This document shows, one piece after another, positions 7,314 through 16,248 of a stretch of 34,984 nt of DNA. The stretch's first letter is position 1; every line of letters starts with the position of its first letter. Source of the stretch: Actinomycetota bacterium (GTDB lineage: Bacteria > Actinomycetota > Actinomycetes > JACCUZ01); contig JAVEDJ010000150.1 of the NCBI GenBank assembly GCA_030841025.1, forward strand, positions 1 through 34,984, written 5' to 3'. The notes under the pieces are model-generated. The model was not told where the DNA came from. It did no database searches and saw only the letters and a program-made list of their open reading frames with translations. The translations under genes and the position numbers were made by a program.

Positions 7314-8591
7314 TCAGCCCCGTGGCTCGATGACCTTCTTCCCGAGATAGGGCACCAGCACCTCGGGCACCTCGACGGTTCCGTCGCTGCGCTGTCCGTG
7401 CTCGATGATCGCGGCCCACACGCGTGGAGTCGCCAGGCCCGAGCCGTTGAGGGTGTTGACCGGCGCGGTGCGACCGCCGGGCACGCGGTAGCGGATGTTG
7501 CCGCGGCGGGCCTGGAAGTCGGTGAAGTTGCCGACCGACGAGACCTCCAGCCACTTGTCCACGCCGGGGGCGTAGACCTCGAGGTCGAAGATGCGCGAGG
7601 ACGAGAACGTCAGGTCGCCCGCGGCCAGATCAACCACGCGGTAGGGCAGCTCGAGCCGCTGCAGTGACGTCTCCGCGTCGTTGAGCAGCTGCTCGAACTC
7701 CTGCTGAACGGTGTCCGGCGTGCAGATGCGCACCAGCTCGACCTTGTGGAACTCGTGGACCCGTTGGAGCCCGCGGGTGTCCTTGCCCGCGGACCCTGCC
7801 TCGCGCCGGAAGCACGCCGAGTAGGTCATGTAGCGCTTGGGCAGCTCCTCCGGGTCGAGGATCTCGTCCTGGTGCAGGCCCGTGAGGGGCACCTCGCCGG
7901 TGGGGATGAGCCACAGGTCGTCGCTCTCGATGTTGTAGGCGTCGTCGGCGAACTTCGGCAGGTGCCCGGTCCCCTCCATCAGCTGCCCACGCACGACGTG
8001 CGGCGCGAGGACCTCGGTGTAGGTCTCGCCGTGCAGGTCGAGCGCAAACTGCCCGAGGGCCCGCACGAGCCGGGCGCCGTCGCCGTAGAGCAGCGCGAAG
8101 CCGGAGCCGCTGAGCTTGGCGGCGCGCTCGGGGTCGAAGATGCCGAGGTCGCCGGCGACGTCCCAGTGCGGTCGGTAGGTGGTGCCGCGGAACTCCTCCT
8201 CCGCACGCCCCCAGCTGCGCAGCACCACGTTGTCGGCCTCGCCGCCGTCGGGTGCCTCGGGCGCCGGCAGGTTGGGCAGCTGCAGCATCTCCTGGCGCGC
8301 AGCGTCCTCGGCCTCCCGGTTCCTGGTCTCCTGCTGGGCGATGCGCGCCTTGAGGTCACCGAGCCCGGCTCGCTCGGTCTCGGCCGAGGGATCCTTGGCG
8401 GCCATCAGCCGCCCGACCTCCTTGGACCGGCGGTTCATCTCCGCCCGCATCGACTCGAGCTCGGACAGCACACTGCGGCGGTTGGCGAGCGCGTCACGCG
8501 CGGCCAGCACCGTGTCCTCGGCGACGCCCTTGCGGGCGAGGGCCGCGACGACAGTCTCGGTGTCGTCGAGCAGGAGGTTTGCGTCGAGCAT
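7314..8591 (-). CDS. serS: Seryl-tRNA synthetase
   Basis: A 425-residue class II aminoacyl-tRNA synthetase that charges tRNA-Ser with serine, and also tRNA-Sec where present. It has the N-terminal long coiled-coil arm (about residues 25-100), motif 2 with YSACFRREAGSAGKDTRG and motif 3 with NGSGLATPRVWAAIIE. The serine pocket TGE (PTGEVPLTG) is present. Its length is normal for the family. The ATG at 8591 begins MLDANLLLDD, close to the usual start, and no T-box leader or strong ribosome site is visible upstream. Confidence 0.97.
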   Translation of the reverse strand: MLDANLLLDDTETVVAALARKGVAEDTVLAARDALANRRSVLSELESMRAEMNRRSKEVGRLMAAKDPSAETERAGLGDLKARIAQQETRNREAEDAARQEMLQLPNLPAPEAPDGGEADNVVLRSWGRAEEEFRGTTYRPHWDVAGDLGIFDPERAAKLSGSGFALLYGDGARLVRALGQFALDLHGETYTEVLAPHVVRGQLMEGTGHLPKFADDAYNIESDDLWLIPTGEVPLTGLHQDEILDPEELPKRYMTYSACFRREAGSAGKDTRGLQRVHEFHKVELVRICTPDTVQQEFEQLLNDAETSLQRLELPYRVVDLAAGDLTFSSSRIFDLEVYAPGVDKWLEVSSVGNFTDFQARRGNIRYRVPGGRTAPVNTLNGSGLATPRVWAAIIEHGQRSDGTVEVPEVLVPYLGKKVIEPRG

Positions 8592-8710
8592 CAGGATCTA
8601 CTTTCGCGGTAACAGGGCGGTTGCGACGTGCTGCTGCGGCCGGGACTCCGGTCGCAGGGACAAATCGAGACTAGCGCCGTTGGGCGGGACGGTCGGGGGA
8701 CGGCACTTCG

Positions 8711-10321
8711 TCAGGCCGGCACGACACCCGGGGAGCCCGCCGCGGTCACGAAGGCAGCTGTGGTCCGCACCGGTGACGAGCGGGTGGCGATCGTGTCCAC
8801 CGACCGCTGCTCGACCTGGACGCGTTGCCGGTTCACGTCGATGCGCAGATAGCCGCGCCGCGCGCCGTCGAAGTGGCGGATGTGAGGGTTGAGGGTGGGG
8901 TTGGCAGCCTTGAGCGCGGCGTCGTCGCCCGGTGCGAAGCCCGAGGAGATCGACGTGGCGAGGTACTCCGACGCGACGATCTGGGAGGTGGGGTCGTCGA
9001 AGTTCAGCCTGACGTCGCTGAAGCACGATGCGTGCAAGTCGCCGGCCAGTACCACGGGGTTTGCCACTCTTGCGGAGGCGAGGAAGTGCAGCAGCCGGTC
9101 GCGGGCGGGTGCGTAGCCGTCCCACTGGTCCAGGTTTGTCACGTACTGGGTCTGGCCCGGCTCGGTGGGAAACCGCAATCGGCTCATCATCACCTGCTGC
9201 GCGATCACGTTCCACCGCGCAGGCGAAGACCGTAGTCCGGCGTGCAGCCAGCGCTCCTGACCCGATCCCATCAGGGTGCCGTGGGTGTTCGCGCGCCCGG
9301 CATCCTCCGCGCCGTAACCACCGCCGCGACCATCTGGCTGCGGGGTGCGGTACTGGCGCGTGTCAAGGACGTTCAGGCGCAGCAGGTTCCCGAAGTCGAA
9401 GCGCCGGTAGATGCGCAGGTTCGGCGATCCGACCCGGTAGGGCACCCGGATCGGCATGTGCTCGTAGTAGGCCTGGTAGGCCCGCGCCCGCTCGCGGGCG
9501 AACCGCACCGGTCCCTGCCGCCGGGGCCTATGAGGGTCTGCGTCGACCCGGTTGGCGTAGTTGCTCTCGACCTCGTGGTCGTCCCACGTGACCACCCAGG
9601 GGAAGGCCGCGTGCGCTGCCTGCAGGGCTGGGTCGGTCTTGTACAGGGCGTGCCGGTTGCGGTAGTCCGCGAGGGTGAAGAGCTGGTTGAGGCCCGACCG
9701 GTGCGGCTTGGTGTGCAGCCGGTCGCGGTAGGCGCTGGCCGGGTCGGACTCGTAGATGTAGTCGCCGAGGTGCAGGACCACATCCAGGTCCTCGTCGGCG
9801 AGCGCGGTGTAGGCGGGCCAGTATCCGCTCTGCCAGTCCTGGCAGTTGGCCACGCCGAGGCGGAGGTGCTGGATGGACGCGCCGTGCTCCGGCGCGGTCC
9901 GGGTGCGGCCGGTTTCGCTGACATGGCGCCCGACGCGGAAGCGGTACCAGTAGTCCGTCGCGGGTCGCAGTCCACCGACATCGACATGCACCGAGTGCGC
10001 CAGCCGGGGCAGCGCTCGGACGACGCCGTGCCGCCGCGCTCCGCGGAACCTGGGGTGTCGGGACAGCTCCCACTCGACCGCTACGGGACGTCGCGGCATG
10101 GAGCCGGCGTCGAGGGGGTCACGGACCAGCCGGGTCCACAGCACCACGCGATGGGGGAGTGGGTCACCGCTCGCGACCCCGAGCGCGAACGGGTACCTGC
10201 GGACGACGGCCCCGTGGGCCAGCCGCACGTCGGCCGGGCCGGCGAGCAGTACGACGCCGGTCGCGGCGCTGCCTGCGAGGAACGCGCGGCGGCTGATGGG
10301 CGCGGCGTCCGCCACGCTCAT
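8711..10321 (-). CDS. phoD: Tat-exported PhoD-type alkaline phosphatase/phosphodiesterase
   Basis: The 536-residue protein begins with a twin-arginine signal (SRRAFLAGSAATGVVLLAG, arginines 11-12). An N-terminal Fn3-like PhoD domain follows (FALGVASGDPLPHRVVLWTR), then the metallophosphatase core with HLGDYIYE, TWDDHEVESNYANR and VVLAGDLHASCF, which carry the metal-binding Asp, Asn and His residues. PhoD enzymes use Fe/Ca to release phosphate from phosphomonoesters and diesters outside the membrane, usually under phosphate starvation. The start at 10321 is chosen because it places the Tat motif at the usual distance; an in-frame extension to 10531 has no family counterpart. No PHO box was recognised upstream. 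Confidence 0.92.
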   Translation of the reverse strand: MSVADAAPISRRAFLAGSAATGVVLLAGPADVRLAHGAVVRRYPFALGVASGDPLPHRVVLWTRLVRDPLDAGSMPRRPVAVEWELSRHPRFRGARRHGVVRALPRLAHSVHVDVGGLRPATDYWYRFRVGRHVSETGRTRTAPEHGASIQHLRLGVANCQDWQSGYWPAYTALADEDLDVVLHLGDYIYESDPASAYRDRLHTKPHRSGLNQLFTLADYRNRHALYKTDPALQAAHAAFPWVVTWDDHEVESNYANRVDADPHRPRRQGPVRFARERARAYQAYYEHMPIRVPYRVGSPNLRIYRRFDFGNLLRLNVLDTRQYRTPQPDGRGGGYGAEDAGRANTHGTLMGSGQERWLHAGLRSSPARWNVIAQQVMMSRLRFPTEPGQTQYVTNLDQWDGYAPARDRLLHFLASARVANPVVLAGDLHASCFSDVRLNFDDPTSQIVASEYLATSISSGFAPGDDAALKAANPTLNPHIRHFDGARRGYLRIDVNRQRVQVEQRSVDTIATRSSPVRTTAAFVTAAGSPGVVPA

Positions 10322-10540
10322 GCCGCCATCCGGCGGGCAACCGCCGGGATCACCGGCATGACGCTGCGGGCTGTCGGTCGCCGGTGATGAGCGCAACAGA
10401 ACCCCCGTAGGCGAGCGGGCAGCATCGGGCAGCTCCGCTGACACGTAGACCGCGGTGTGGCGCCACGATAGGCCGTTCCCCGCGGCCCGTGGTCCTCGTT
10501 CTCCCCGCGGCAGCGGACCAACCTTGAGCACGCTGCTCCG
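10322..10540. other. Upstream region of phoD
   Basis: The 219 bases between the phoD start and the DUF1905 remnant should contain the phoD promoter, read on the minus strand. I see no clear -10/-35 pair, PHO box or coding frame. Confidence 0.35.
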
Positions 10541-10733
10541 TCATCCCGCTGTCCGCTCCTGCAGGTGCAGGGTGACCGTGTCTGCGGCCTGCCTGCCGAT
10601 CGACTTGCGCAGGTCGGCCTCGACCGGGAGCTTGTGCGTGCCATCAACGAGCTCTGCAACGGATGGTCGTCGATGGTGCCTCGAACCTTGCCGGGCTCTG
10701 GTGCAGGGTTGCGGTGAACTGGGCGTCGATCAT
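10541..10733 (-). pseudogene. Decayed DUF1905 gene
   Basis: Three minus-strand frames read in succession give a DUF1905-like protein: MIDAQFTATLH, then PGKVRGTIDDHPLQSSLMA, then DGTHKLPVEADLRKSIG and DTVTLHLQERTAG, ending at a TGA at 10541. I recall the KVRGTxDxHPxxSS..., DGTHKLPVxADxRKxIG and DTVTVHLxER blocks from intact members. Two frame breaks are needed. At the first, the middle of the domain (about 20-25 residues) is missing. At the second, SLMA and DGTH overlap in bases, as expected from a small deletion between short repeats of ATGGCAC. A good ribosome site (GGAGG, about 6 nt before the ATG) survives. The function of the parent family is unknown. Confidence 0.7.
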
Positions 10734-11337
10734 GGCTTCCTCCGGGTGCTGCCCCAGTGTCGCGCCGAGTGCCTGACACTGGACAGACCCGGTGGCTGGT
10801 GCAGAGTCGTCGCTCGCGACGACCGCAGTTGCCCAGCCATGCCTTCAGACCACGGTGAAGCCGTACCGTCTGCCGAGCTTCGTCAAGCTCCGCTTGTCCG
10901 GCACGCCGCTTCCTTCGACGCCGACCTTGTGCTGCCACCTGCGACAGGCATGCGCGGCCTTCGGTGCAGCGCCGCCATCCGCCTGTGCCTGGGCCGCGGC
11001 CTGCAGTTTGGTCAGCCGCACCTTCCGGGGCACGTACACGAGCACATGCCGAGGGGAAATCGGCCCGTCGAAACGTCCCCGCGGATGACACGTTGCTGTT
11101 CGCGCTTCATGTCTGGTTCATGGCGTTGGTCCTGCCGGATAGCGGACAAGCCAGGACGAAGCCGGACAAGCAACAGTGCCGCGCGCAAACATCTCCATGT
11201 GCTGGCGAGATGTGCGCCCAGAAGCCTTGACGGCCAGTTGACCGGTATGCAGAGATGTCCTCCGGATGGAAGAAATAGTTTCCTCTGTGCAGATATTCGC
11301 CCCAGGCGTTCGGATGCCACATGTCCGACTAACTCGG
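10734..11337. other. Gene-poor junction, no convincing gene
   Basis: About 600 bases between the DUF1905 remnant and the ABC-transporter operon hold no gene I can support. Two short minus-strand frames look slightly protein-like: 10845-11045 (66 residues, basic, starting MLVYVPRKVRLTKLQ) and 11107-11322 (71 residues, starting MWHPNAWGEYLHRGNYFF). I do not recognise either one, neither has a ribosome site, and both may be relics. The stretch is less GC-rich than its flanks, and with the neighbouring pseudogene it looks like decaying DNA at the edge of an acquired cluster. No tRNA, transposase or terminal inverted repeat was seen. Confidence 0.4.
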
Positions 11338-11360
11338 GCTAAGACCCCGGAGTACTTAGC
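11338..11360. promoter_or_regulatory. Inverted repeat upstream of the ABC-importer operon
   Basis: GCTAAG (11338-11343) and CTTAGC (11355-11360) form a perfect 6-bp inverted repeat around an 11-nt spacer, about 100 bp before the first gene of the operon. The size and position suit an operator, for example for the IclR-type regulator encoded at the end of the cluster. That link is inference. Confidence 0.35.
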
Positions 11361-11458
11361 ACGTACAGCGTTCGCACCGGATCTCACCCAGGCAGTTGGT
11401 GCCTGAGCGAGTCACGGCTCGTCAAAGACTTTGTCGACTGCATGAAGGAGCACGTTCC

Positions 11459-12664
11459 ATGCGCGGGAATCACAGGCGGATCGGTCGAGGGGTCGCTGGC
11501 TCCCTTGCAATGGCGCTGCTCCTCGCGGGCTGCGGAGGCGGGGATTCGGCGACTGAGGCCGGAGCTGGAGCTGGCTCGGGCGACATCGTCATCGGTGTTC
11601 CCGTAGGACTCTCCGGGGCCAACTCAGTGGTCGCCCCGTCCGTCGTCCAGGCCTCCGAGCTTGCCGTCGACGAGATCAACAAGGCAGGTGGAGTGCTCGG
11701 ACGGAAGATAAAGCTCAAGGTCTACGACGACCGAAGCGGCGCCGAGGGAGCGGCTCAGGCGTTCACGACTGCCATCATCAAGGACAAGGTTGCGGCGATC
11801 GTCGCCATGGAGACGAGTTCTGCCCGCAATGCGGGTCAGCCGATCGCGGCGAAGACGAACACGCCTTACATCTACACCTCGCCCTACGAGGGCGCCGCCT
11901 GCGGAGCCAATCTGTTCCTCGACGGCCCTGTCCCCGTGCAGATGGTGGAGCCGTCGGCTCAGTACTTCGCAGAGAAGTTCCAGGCCAAGACCTGGTTCTT
12001 GATCGGCAGCGACTATGCCTACGGCAGGGGCCAGCTGGCGCATGTGCGCAGCGTCGTCGAAGCCGCCGGCGGCAAGGTCGTCGGCGAGGAGTACAACCCG
12101 GTCGATGCATCGGACTGGTCGAGCATTCTCCAGAAGGTGCGCTCCGCCAAGCCCGACGCGATTGCCACGGCAACAGCCGGCGGAGCGCCGAACGTCAGCT
12201 TCCTCAAGCAGTGGAAGCAGGGTGGCTTCGAACAGCCCTCCCTGAACCTGAGCCTCGACGAGGGAACCGCCGAAACGATCGGCGCTGCCGCCGAGGGCGT
12301 GTACTTCCCGAGCCAGTACTTCACGGGCATCGAGAGCGAGAAGAACCGCGCGTTCCTGGAGGCCCTCAAGGCGAAGTTCGGGGCCGAGGCCAAGACACCA
12401 AACTTCCTATCAGTACCGCAGTACTACGGCATTCACCTCTATGCCCTTGCCGTGGAGAAGGCCGGTTCAACGACGTCGGCAGCCGTCATCAAGGCCCTCC
12501 CCACTGTCAGCTTCGACGGCCCAGCCGGCCCCGTGTCGATGAACAAGCAGCACCACGCCGGGCTGAACATCTGGCTTGGACAGGCCGATGCCACCGGCAA
12601 GACCCAGATCACCGAGGACTTCGGCGCGGTTGACCCCGGGGCGCAGTGTCCGGACCTGAAGTAA
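11459..12664 (+). CDS. Substrate-binding lipoprotein of a Liv/Urt-type ABC importer
   Basis: The 401-residue precursor has a lipoprotein signal (MALLLAGC, lipidated Cys25), a Gly/Ala-rich linker and a periplasmic-binding protein type 1 fold (IVIGVPVGLSG, then ELAVDEINKAGGVLGRKIKL), as in LivJ, UrtA and AmiC. It captures the substrate at the outer membrane face and delivers it to the permeases encoded downstream. The start at 11459 is set by an AAGGAG ribosome site about 10 nt upstream and by the signal peptide; an upstream in-frame GTG at 11396 is less likely. The neighbouring amidohydrolase and the urea-type ATPase motifs suggest a small amide, urea derivative or carbamoyl compound rather than an amino acid. 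Confidence 0.9.
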   Translation: MRGNHRRIGRGVAGSLAMALLLAGCGGGDSATEAGAGAGSGDIVIGVPVGLSGANSVVAPSVVQASELAVDEINKAGGVLGRKIKLKVYDDRSGAEGAAQAFTTAIIKDKVAAIVAMETSSARNAGQPIAAKTNTPYIYTSPYEGAACGANLFLDGPVPVQMVEPSAQYFAEKFQAKTWFLIGSDYAYGRGQLAHVRSVVEAAGGKVVGEEYNPVDASDWSSILQKVRSAKPDAIATATAGGAPNVSFLKQWKQGGFEQPSLNLSLDEGTAETIGAAAEGVYFPSQYFTGIESEKNRAFLEALKAKFGAEAKTPNFLSVPQYYGIHLYALAVEKAGSTTSAAVIKALPTVSFDGPAGPVSMNKQHHAGLNIWLGQADATGKTQITEDFGAVDPGAQCPDLK

Positions 12665-12718
12665 GGGCCGGTGCAGCAGATGCCCTGTCACTGCCCTCGC
12701 TGACGAGTCGGAGCGCGT

Positions 12719-13561
12719 GTGCCAATGGTCGGACTACTCTTGGATTGCCTCACCACGTCGGCGCTGTTGTTCCTCGTCACGGTGGGACTGCTCATCATCT
12801 TCGGGATGATGCGGATCATCAACTTCGCGCACGGCGCCTTCATCACCGTCGGGGCGTACTCCAGCGTTGTCGCCGGGCAGTACGGCCTGTCTCCGTGGCT
12901 GACCTTGATCCTTGGTCCGTTGGCTGCGGGAGCGATCGGTGCAATCGCCGAGCCGCTCGTGCTCAGGCGGTTGTACGGACGTCAGCTCGACACCATCCTC
13001 GCAACGTGGGGATTGGCCCTCATCATCACTCAGCTCGTCACGCTCAAGTTCGGGAGAGGCACGCAACCGGTAGACAGCATCGATCTAGGAACCGTGACCG
13101 TCCTCGGGACGCCCTACTCCAGCTACCGGCTTGCCGTCATCCCACTCGTCCTGGTCCTGTCCATCGCTATCTTGCTGATCCTGCGTAGGACCAGATATGG
13201 ACTGGTGGGGCGCGCGGTCATCATGGATGACGACCTCGCGCAGACGCTCGGCGTCAACGTCAAACGGGTGCGCTTCACGTCCTTCGTGCTCGGATCAGCA
13301 ATTGCCGGGTTGGCGGGCGCGGTGCTCGTGCCCATGTCCAGCGTAGATCCGAATCTCGGCCTCCCTTGGCTGATCAATGCGTTTCTGATCTCCCTGCTCG
13401 TCGGAGTGTCGACAACCGCTCTTGCGTTCGCGAGTCTCGCCCTAGGGAGCGCACAGGTCTTGGTCGGGTTGTCGTTCAACTCGGTCTCCGCCACGCTTGC
13501 CATACCTGTGCTGGCCGTGGTCCTGCTCCGCTTGCGAGCGCATGGATTTGTCCGTGGCTAG
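12719..13561 (+). CDS. livH: LivH-type ABC permease
   Basis: A 280-residue inner-membrane permease of the branched-chain amino acid/urea family with about eight hydrophobic helices. The N-terminal stretch MMRIINFAHGAFITVGAY and the EPLVLRRLYGRQLDTILATWGL block are hallmarks of LivH/UrtB. It forms the translocation channel with the LivM-like domain encoded next. The GTG at 12719 has a GGAG 5 nt upstream; the ATG at 12725 is an alternative. The gap to the lipoprotein gene is 54 nt, consistent with one operon. Confidence 0.9.
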   Translation: MPMVGLLLDCLTTSALLFLVTVGLLIIFGMMRIINFAHGAFITVGAYSSVVAGQYGLSPWLTLILGPLAAGAIGAIAEPLVLRRLYGRQLDTILATWGLALIITQLVTLKFGRGTQPVDSIDLGTVTVLGTPYSSYRLAVIPLVLVLSIAILLILRRTRYGLVGRAVIMDDDLAQTLGVNVKRVRFTSFVLGSAIAGLAGAVLVPMSSVDPNLGLPWLINAFLISLLVGVSTTALAFASLALGSAQVLVGLSFNSVSATLAIPVLAVVLLRLRAHGFVRG

Positions 13562-13606
13562 CGCGTGGAGCGGACGGGACATCGGTGGCAGCACGGTGAT
13601 CCGGGG

Positions 13607-15454
13607 ATGAGCGCTCACACCGCGCAGGAGCCGGCGACGGGATCTTCACGGGCGCGACCGTCCAGAGACCGACAGGACTACCGAGCCCTTCTCGGTCCCA
13701 TGGGTGGCGCGTTGCTGGCAGTCGCGGCTCTCTTGGCTTCCGGGCCGCTTCTCGGTGACTACGACAGAAGCATCCTTGTCCAGGGCATGCTCTTCGCAGT
13801 CGCAGCGGTCACGGTAGACATCCTCTGGGGTTACACCGGTGTCCTCAGCTACGCACAGTCGGTCTTCTTCGGGCTGGGCGCATACGGGCTTGCAATCTAC
13901 TCTGTGGAGTTCGGGTTCAGCTGGACAGGCGCAGTCATTGCGATCGTGCTCAGTGCCGTCGCGGCCTGCGTCGTGGCTCTGCTGCTTGGTCTGCTCTCGT
14001 TCCACTCAAAGGCAGACTGGCTGTACGTCGCGACGGTCACCTTCGCCGCGACGTTTGCCTTCGAGAAGGTCATCCTTGCCGGTGGCTCCCTGACCGGGTC
14101 CAGCAGCGGGCTCTCCGGGTTCGTCCTGCAACCTGTGGGTATCGCCGATGGCTATCGGCTCAGCGGTCTGCTGCTCATCGCGGTGACACTCGGCGCCTGT
14201 CTGCTCGTTCGATCCGACGCAGGACGCGTGATGCGGGCCATCCGCGAGAACGAGGGGCGCAGCCAGTATCTGGGAATCCGCGTCCACAGAGTAAAGATCC
14301 TGCTGTTCGCCGTAGCGGCGTGCGTCGCAGCCATCGCGGGGTCGCTCTACGCAACGACGCAGAACGTGGTCGCCCCAGACCTGGGGGGCTTCCAGCTCGG
14401 AACAGCCATGGTGATCTGGGCCGCTGTGGGGGGCCGCGGCACCCTACTGGGGCCCGTAGGCGCCGCCATCGGCATCAATCACCTGAATGCCTACCTCAGT
14501 GGATCAATACCGTTTCTTTGGCAACTGGTCCTCGGCCTGGTATTCGTCTTGGTCGTCACCTACGCCCCGGGCGGCGCCGCCTCACTCATAGGCTTTCCGA
14601 TTCGCTGGCTCCAGTCCAAGCTTCGCGTGCCTGGCGGCTCAATGCCGGGTGGCCTGCTGACCGTCGTACCGCACATGAAGGCGCACGAGGCTTCGGCACG
14701 GACAACGCGGCCGTTGTTGGAGGTCACCGATGTCTCCCGCAGCTTTGGGAGCTTTCACGCCGTCAAGGCCGTGGCCCTCGCGGCGGACGGCGGTGAGATC
14801 GTCAGCATCGTGGGGCCGAACGGCGCCGGCAAGAGCACGTTCATGAGGTGCATCAGCGACGGTGGTTACCGCACCTCCGGATCGGTGCGCGTGGCCGGCA
14901 GCGACATAGGGCGACTGACGCCTGATGTGATCTCCAGGCTCGGAGTAGGTCAGAAGTTCCAGACCGCGAGCGTGTTCGCGTCACTGAGCGTCTTTGAGTG
15001 CCTCAGCGTCGCGACTCGTGCGCGTCGGCCGTCAATCTGGAGGCGTACGTCGCAGCTGGAGATCCCCGCTCCAGCGTTTGAAATCATCCAGATGACCGGA
15101 CTGGACCGACTCCTTCACCACACCGTCTCCGGCCTGTCGCATGGTCAGAAGCAGTCGCTGGAGCTGGCCATGGTGATGTGCACGGAGCCTCGCGTGATCC
15201 TGCTCGACGAGCCAACCGCTGGCCTGTCCCAGACCGAACGAGCCGCCATCGGCGCTGTACTGCGAAAGATCGCGACCGATCATCTGGCTCTGCTGATTCT
15301 CGTTGAGCACGACCTCGACTTCGTGCAAGAGATCAGCTCGCGTGTGCTCGTCCTGCACCACGGGGAGCTCCTGATGGATGGCACCGTCAGCGAAGTGGTG
15401 TCGTCTGAGCTGGTCCAGGAGATCTACACCGGCTCACCGGCGGGAATGGAATGA
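13607..15454 (+). CDS. Fused LivM permease and LivG ATPase
   Basis: The 615-residue protein joins a LivM-like permease (about residues 30-330, about ten helices, with GYTGVLSYAQSVFFGLGAY and the RAIRENEGRSQYLGI coupling loop) to a full LivG-type ABC ATPase (about 370-615). The ATPase has Walker A GPNGAGKST at about 403, signature LSHGQKQ and Walker B VILLDEPTAG, all intact. In most systems these are separate proteins. The LSHG(Q/E)KQ signature is more typical of urea/amide UrtD-type ATPases. The ATG at 13607 is preferred; a GTG at 13565 would add 14 residues. The stop overlaps the next gene by 4 nt, so they are translationally coupled. Confidence 0.88.
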   Translation: MSAHTAQEPATGSSRARPSRDRQDYRALLGPMGGALLAVAALLASGPLLGDYDRSILVQGMLFAVAAVTVDILWGYTGVLSYAQSVFFGLGAYGLAIYSVEFGFSWTGAVIAIVLSAVAACVVALLLGLLSFHSKADWLYVATVTFAATFAFEKVILAGGSLTGSSSGLSGFVLQPVGIADGYRLSGLLLIAVTLGACLLVRSDAGRVMRAIRENEGRSQYLGIRVHRVKILLFAVAACVAAIAGSLYATTQNVVAPDLGGFQLGTAMVIWAAVGGRGTLLGPVGAAIGINHLNAYLSGSIPFLWQLVLGLVFVLVVTYAPGGAASLIGFPIRWLQSKLRVPGGSMPGGLLTVVPHMKAHEASARTTRPLLEVTDVSRSFGSFHAVKAVALAADGGEIVSIVGPNGAGKSTFMRCISDGGYRTSGSVRVAGSDIGRLTPDVISRLGVGQKFQTASVFASLSVFECLSVATRARRPSIWRRTSQLEIPAPAFEIIQMTGLDRLLHHTVSGLSHGQKQSLELAMVMCTEPRVILLDEPTAGLSQTERAAIGAVLRKIATDHLALLILVEHDLDFVQEISSRVLVLHHGELLMDGTVSEVVSSELVQEIYTGSPAGME

Positions 15455-16209
15455 TGGCTTCCGATCAAGAACCTGCAACGCAGGGCCTGCGCCGACGGGG
15501 AGCTTCTGGATCGGCCCTTGAACTCAGCTCCGTGTCAAGTGGATACGGGCAGGCCAGTGTCCTGCACGACGTGAGTCTGACGCTCCAGGCCGGCGAGATC
15601 ATGGCCATCGTCGGCAGGAACGGCATGGGCAAGTCCACGCTGCTGCGAACCATCGCCGGGTTCCTGGCACCCACGCAGGGATCGATTCAGGTGCTGGCCC
15701 ACCCGACGGCGCAGAAGCAACCGTTCGAGGTCGCCCGTATGGGATTGGGCTACGTCGCCCAGGCGCGCGCACTCTTCCCGGATCTCACGATCCAGGAGAA
15801 CGTCGCTCTGGCACTGGCACCCCGGAACAGCCTTGACGATGCGTTTGCTCGCATCGGCGAGATCTTCCCGGTGCTCGCGGACCGCCGCCAACAGTTGGCC
15901 GGAACTCTGAGCGGCGGCGAGCAGAAGATGTTGATCCTCGCCAGGGCCCTCATCGCGGATCCGCGGCTGTTGCTCATCGATGAGATCACGGAGGGGCTCC
16001 AGCCATCTGTGCGGGAGACACTGCGTCTGGCTCTGGCAACGGAGACTGCCCGCAGGAGCATGACTGTGGTTCTGGTTGAGCAGGACCTGGCTTTCGCTTT
16101 TGCCCTGGCCGAACGCTACGCGGTGATGAAGCTGGGCCGAATCGTCAAGGACGAGCCGACCGAGGGCCGCCAATGGCAGGAGGTGGCGAGGGACCACCTC
16201 GCCGTATGA
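15451..16209 (+). CDS. livF: LivF/UrtE-type ABC ATPase
   Basis: A 252-residue ATPase with Walker A GRNGMGKST, signature LSGGEQKML and Walker B LLLIDEITEGLQPS. The EGLQPS ending resembles UrtE (EGIQPS) rather than amino-acid LivF, again suggesting a urea or short-amide importer. It energises transport together with the ATPase domain of the fused protein. It overlaps the upstream gene (ATGATG over the TGA stop). An N-terminal extension of about 20 residues precedes the ABC core. Confidence 0.9.
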   Translation: MMASDQEPATQGLRRRGASGSALELSSVSSGYGQASVLHDVSLTLQAGEIMAIVGRNGMGKSTLLRTIAGFLAPTQGSIQVLAHPTAQKQPFEVARMGLGYVAQARALFPDLTIQENVALALAPRNSLDDAFARIGEIFPVLADRRQQLAGTLSGGEQKMLILARALIADPRLLLIDEITEGLQPSVRETLRLALATETARRSMTVVLVEQDLAFAFALAERYAVMKLGRIVKDEPTEGRQWQEVARDHLAV

Positions 16210-16248
16210 CGAAGCCGGCGCGCGTCGGCGAAAGATTGGAGTTCACAC

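Noticed and set aside
8592-8710. tRNA or T-box leader near serS
   Set aside because: No cloverleaf, T-loop GGTTCGA or T-box motif could be found in the gap or its flanks.
10845-11045. 66-codon minus-strand frame as a gene
   Set aside because: Basic and low in complexity, no ribosome site, no recognisable homologue; mentioned only as a possible relic.
10455-11342. 295-codon plus-strand frame in the junction
   Set aside because: No family resemblance, no ribosome site, Cys/Arg-rich composition, and it crosses the DUF1905 remnant on the other strand.
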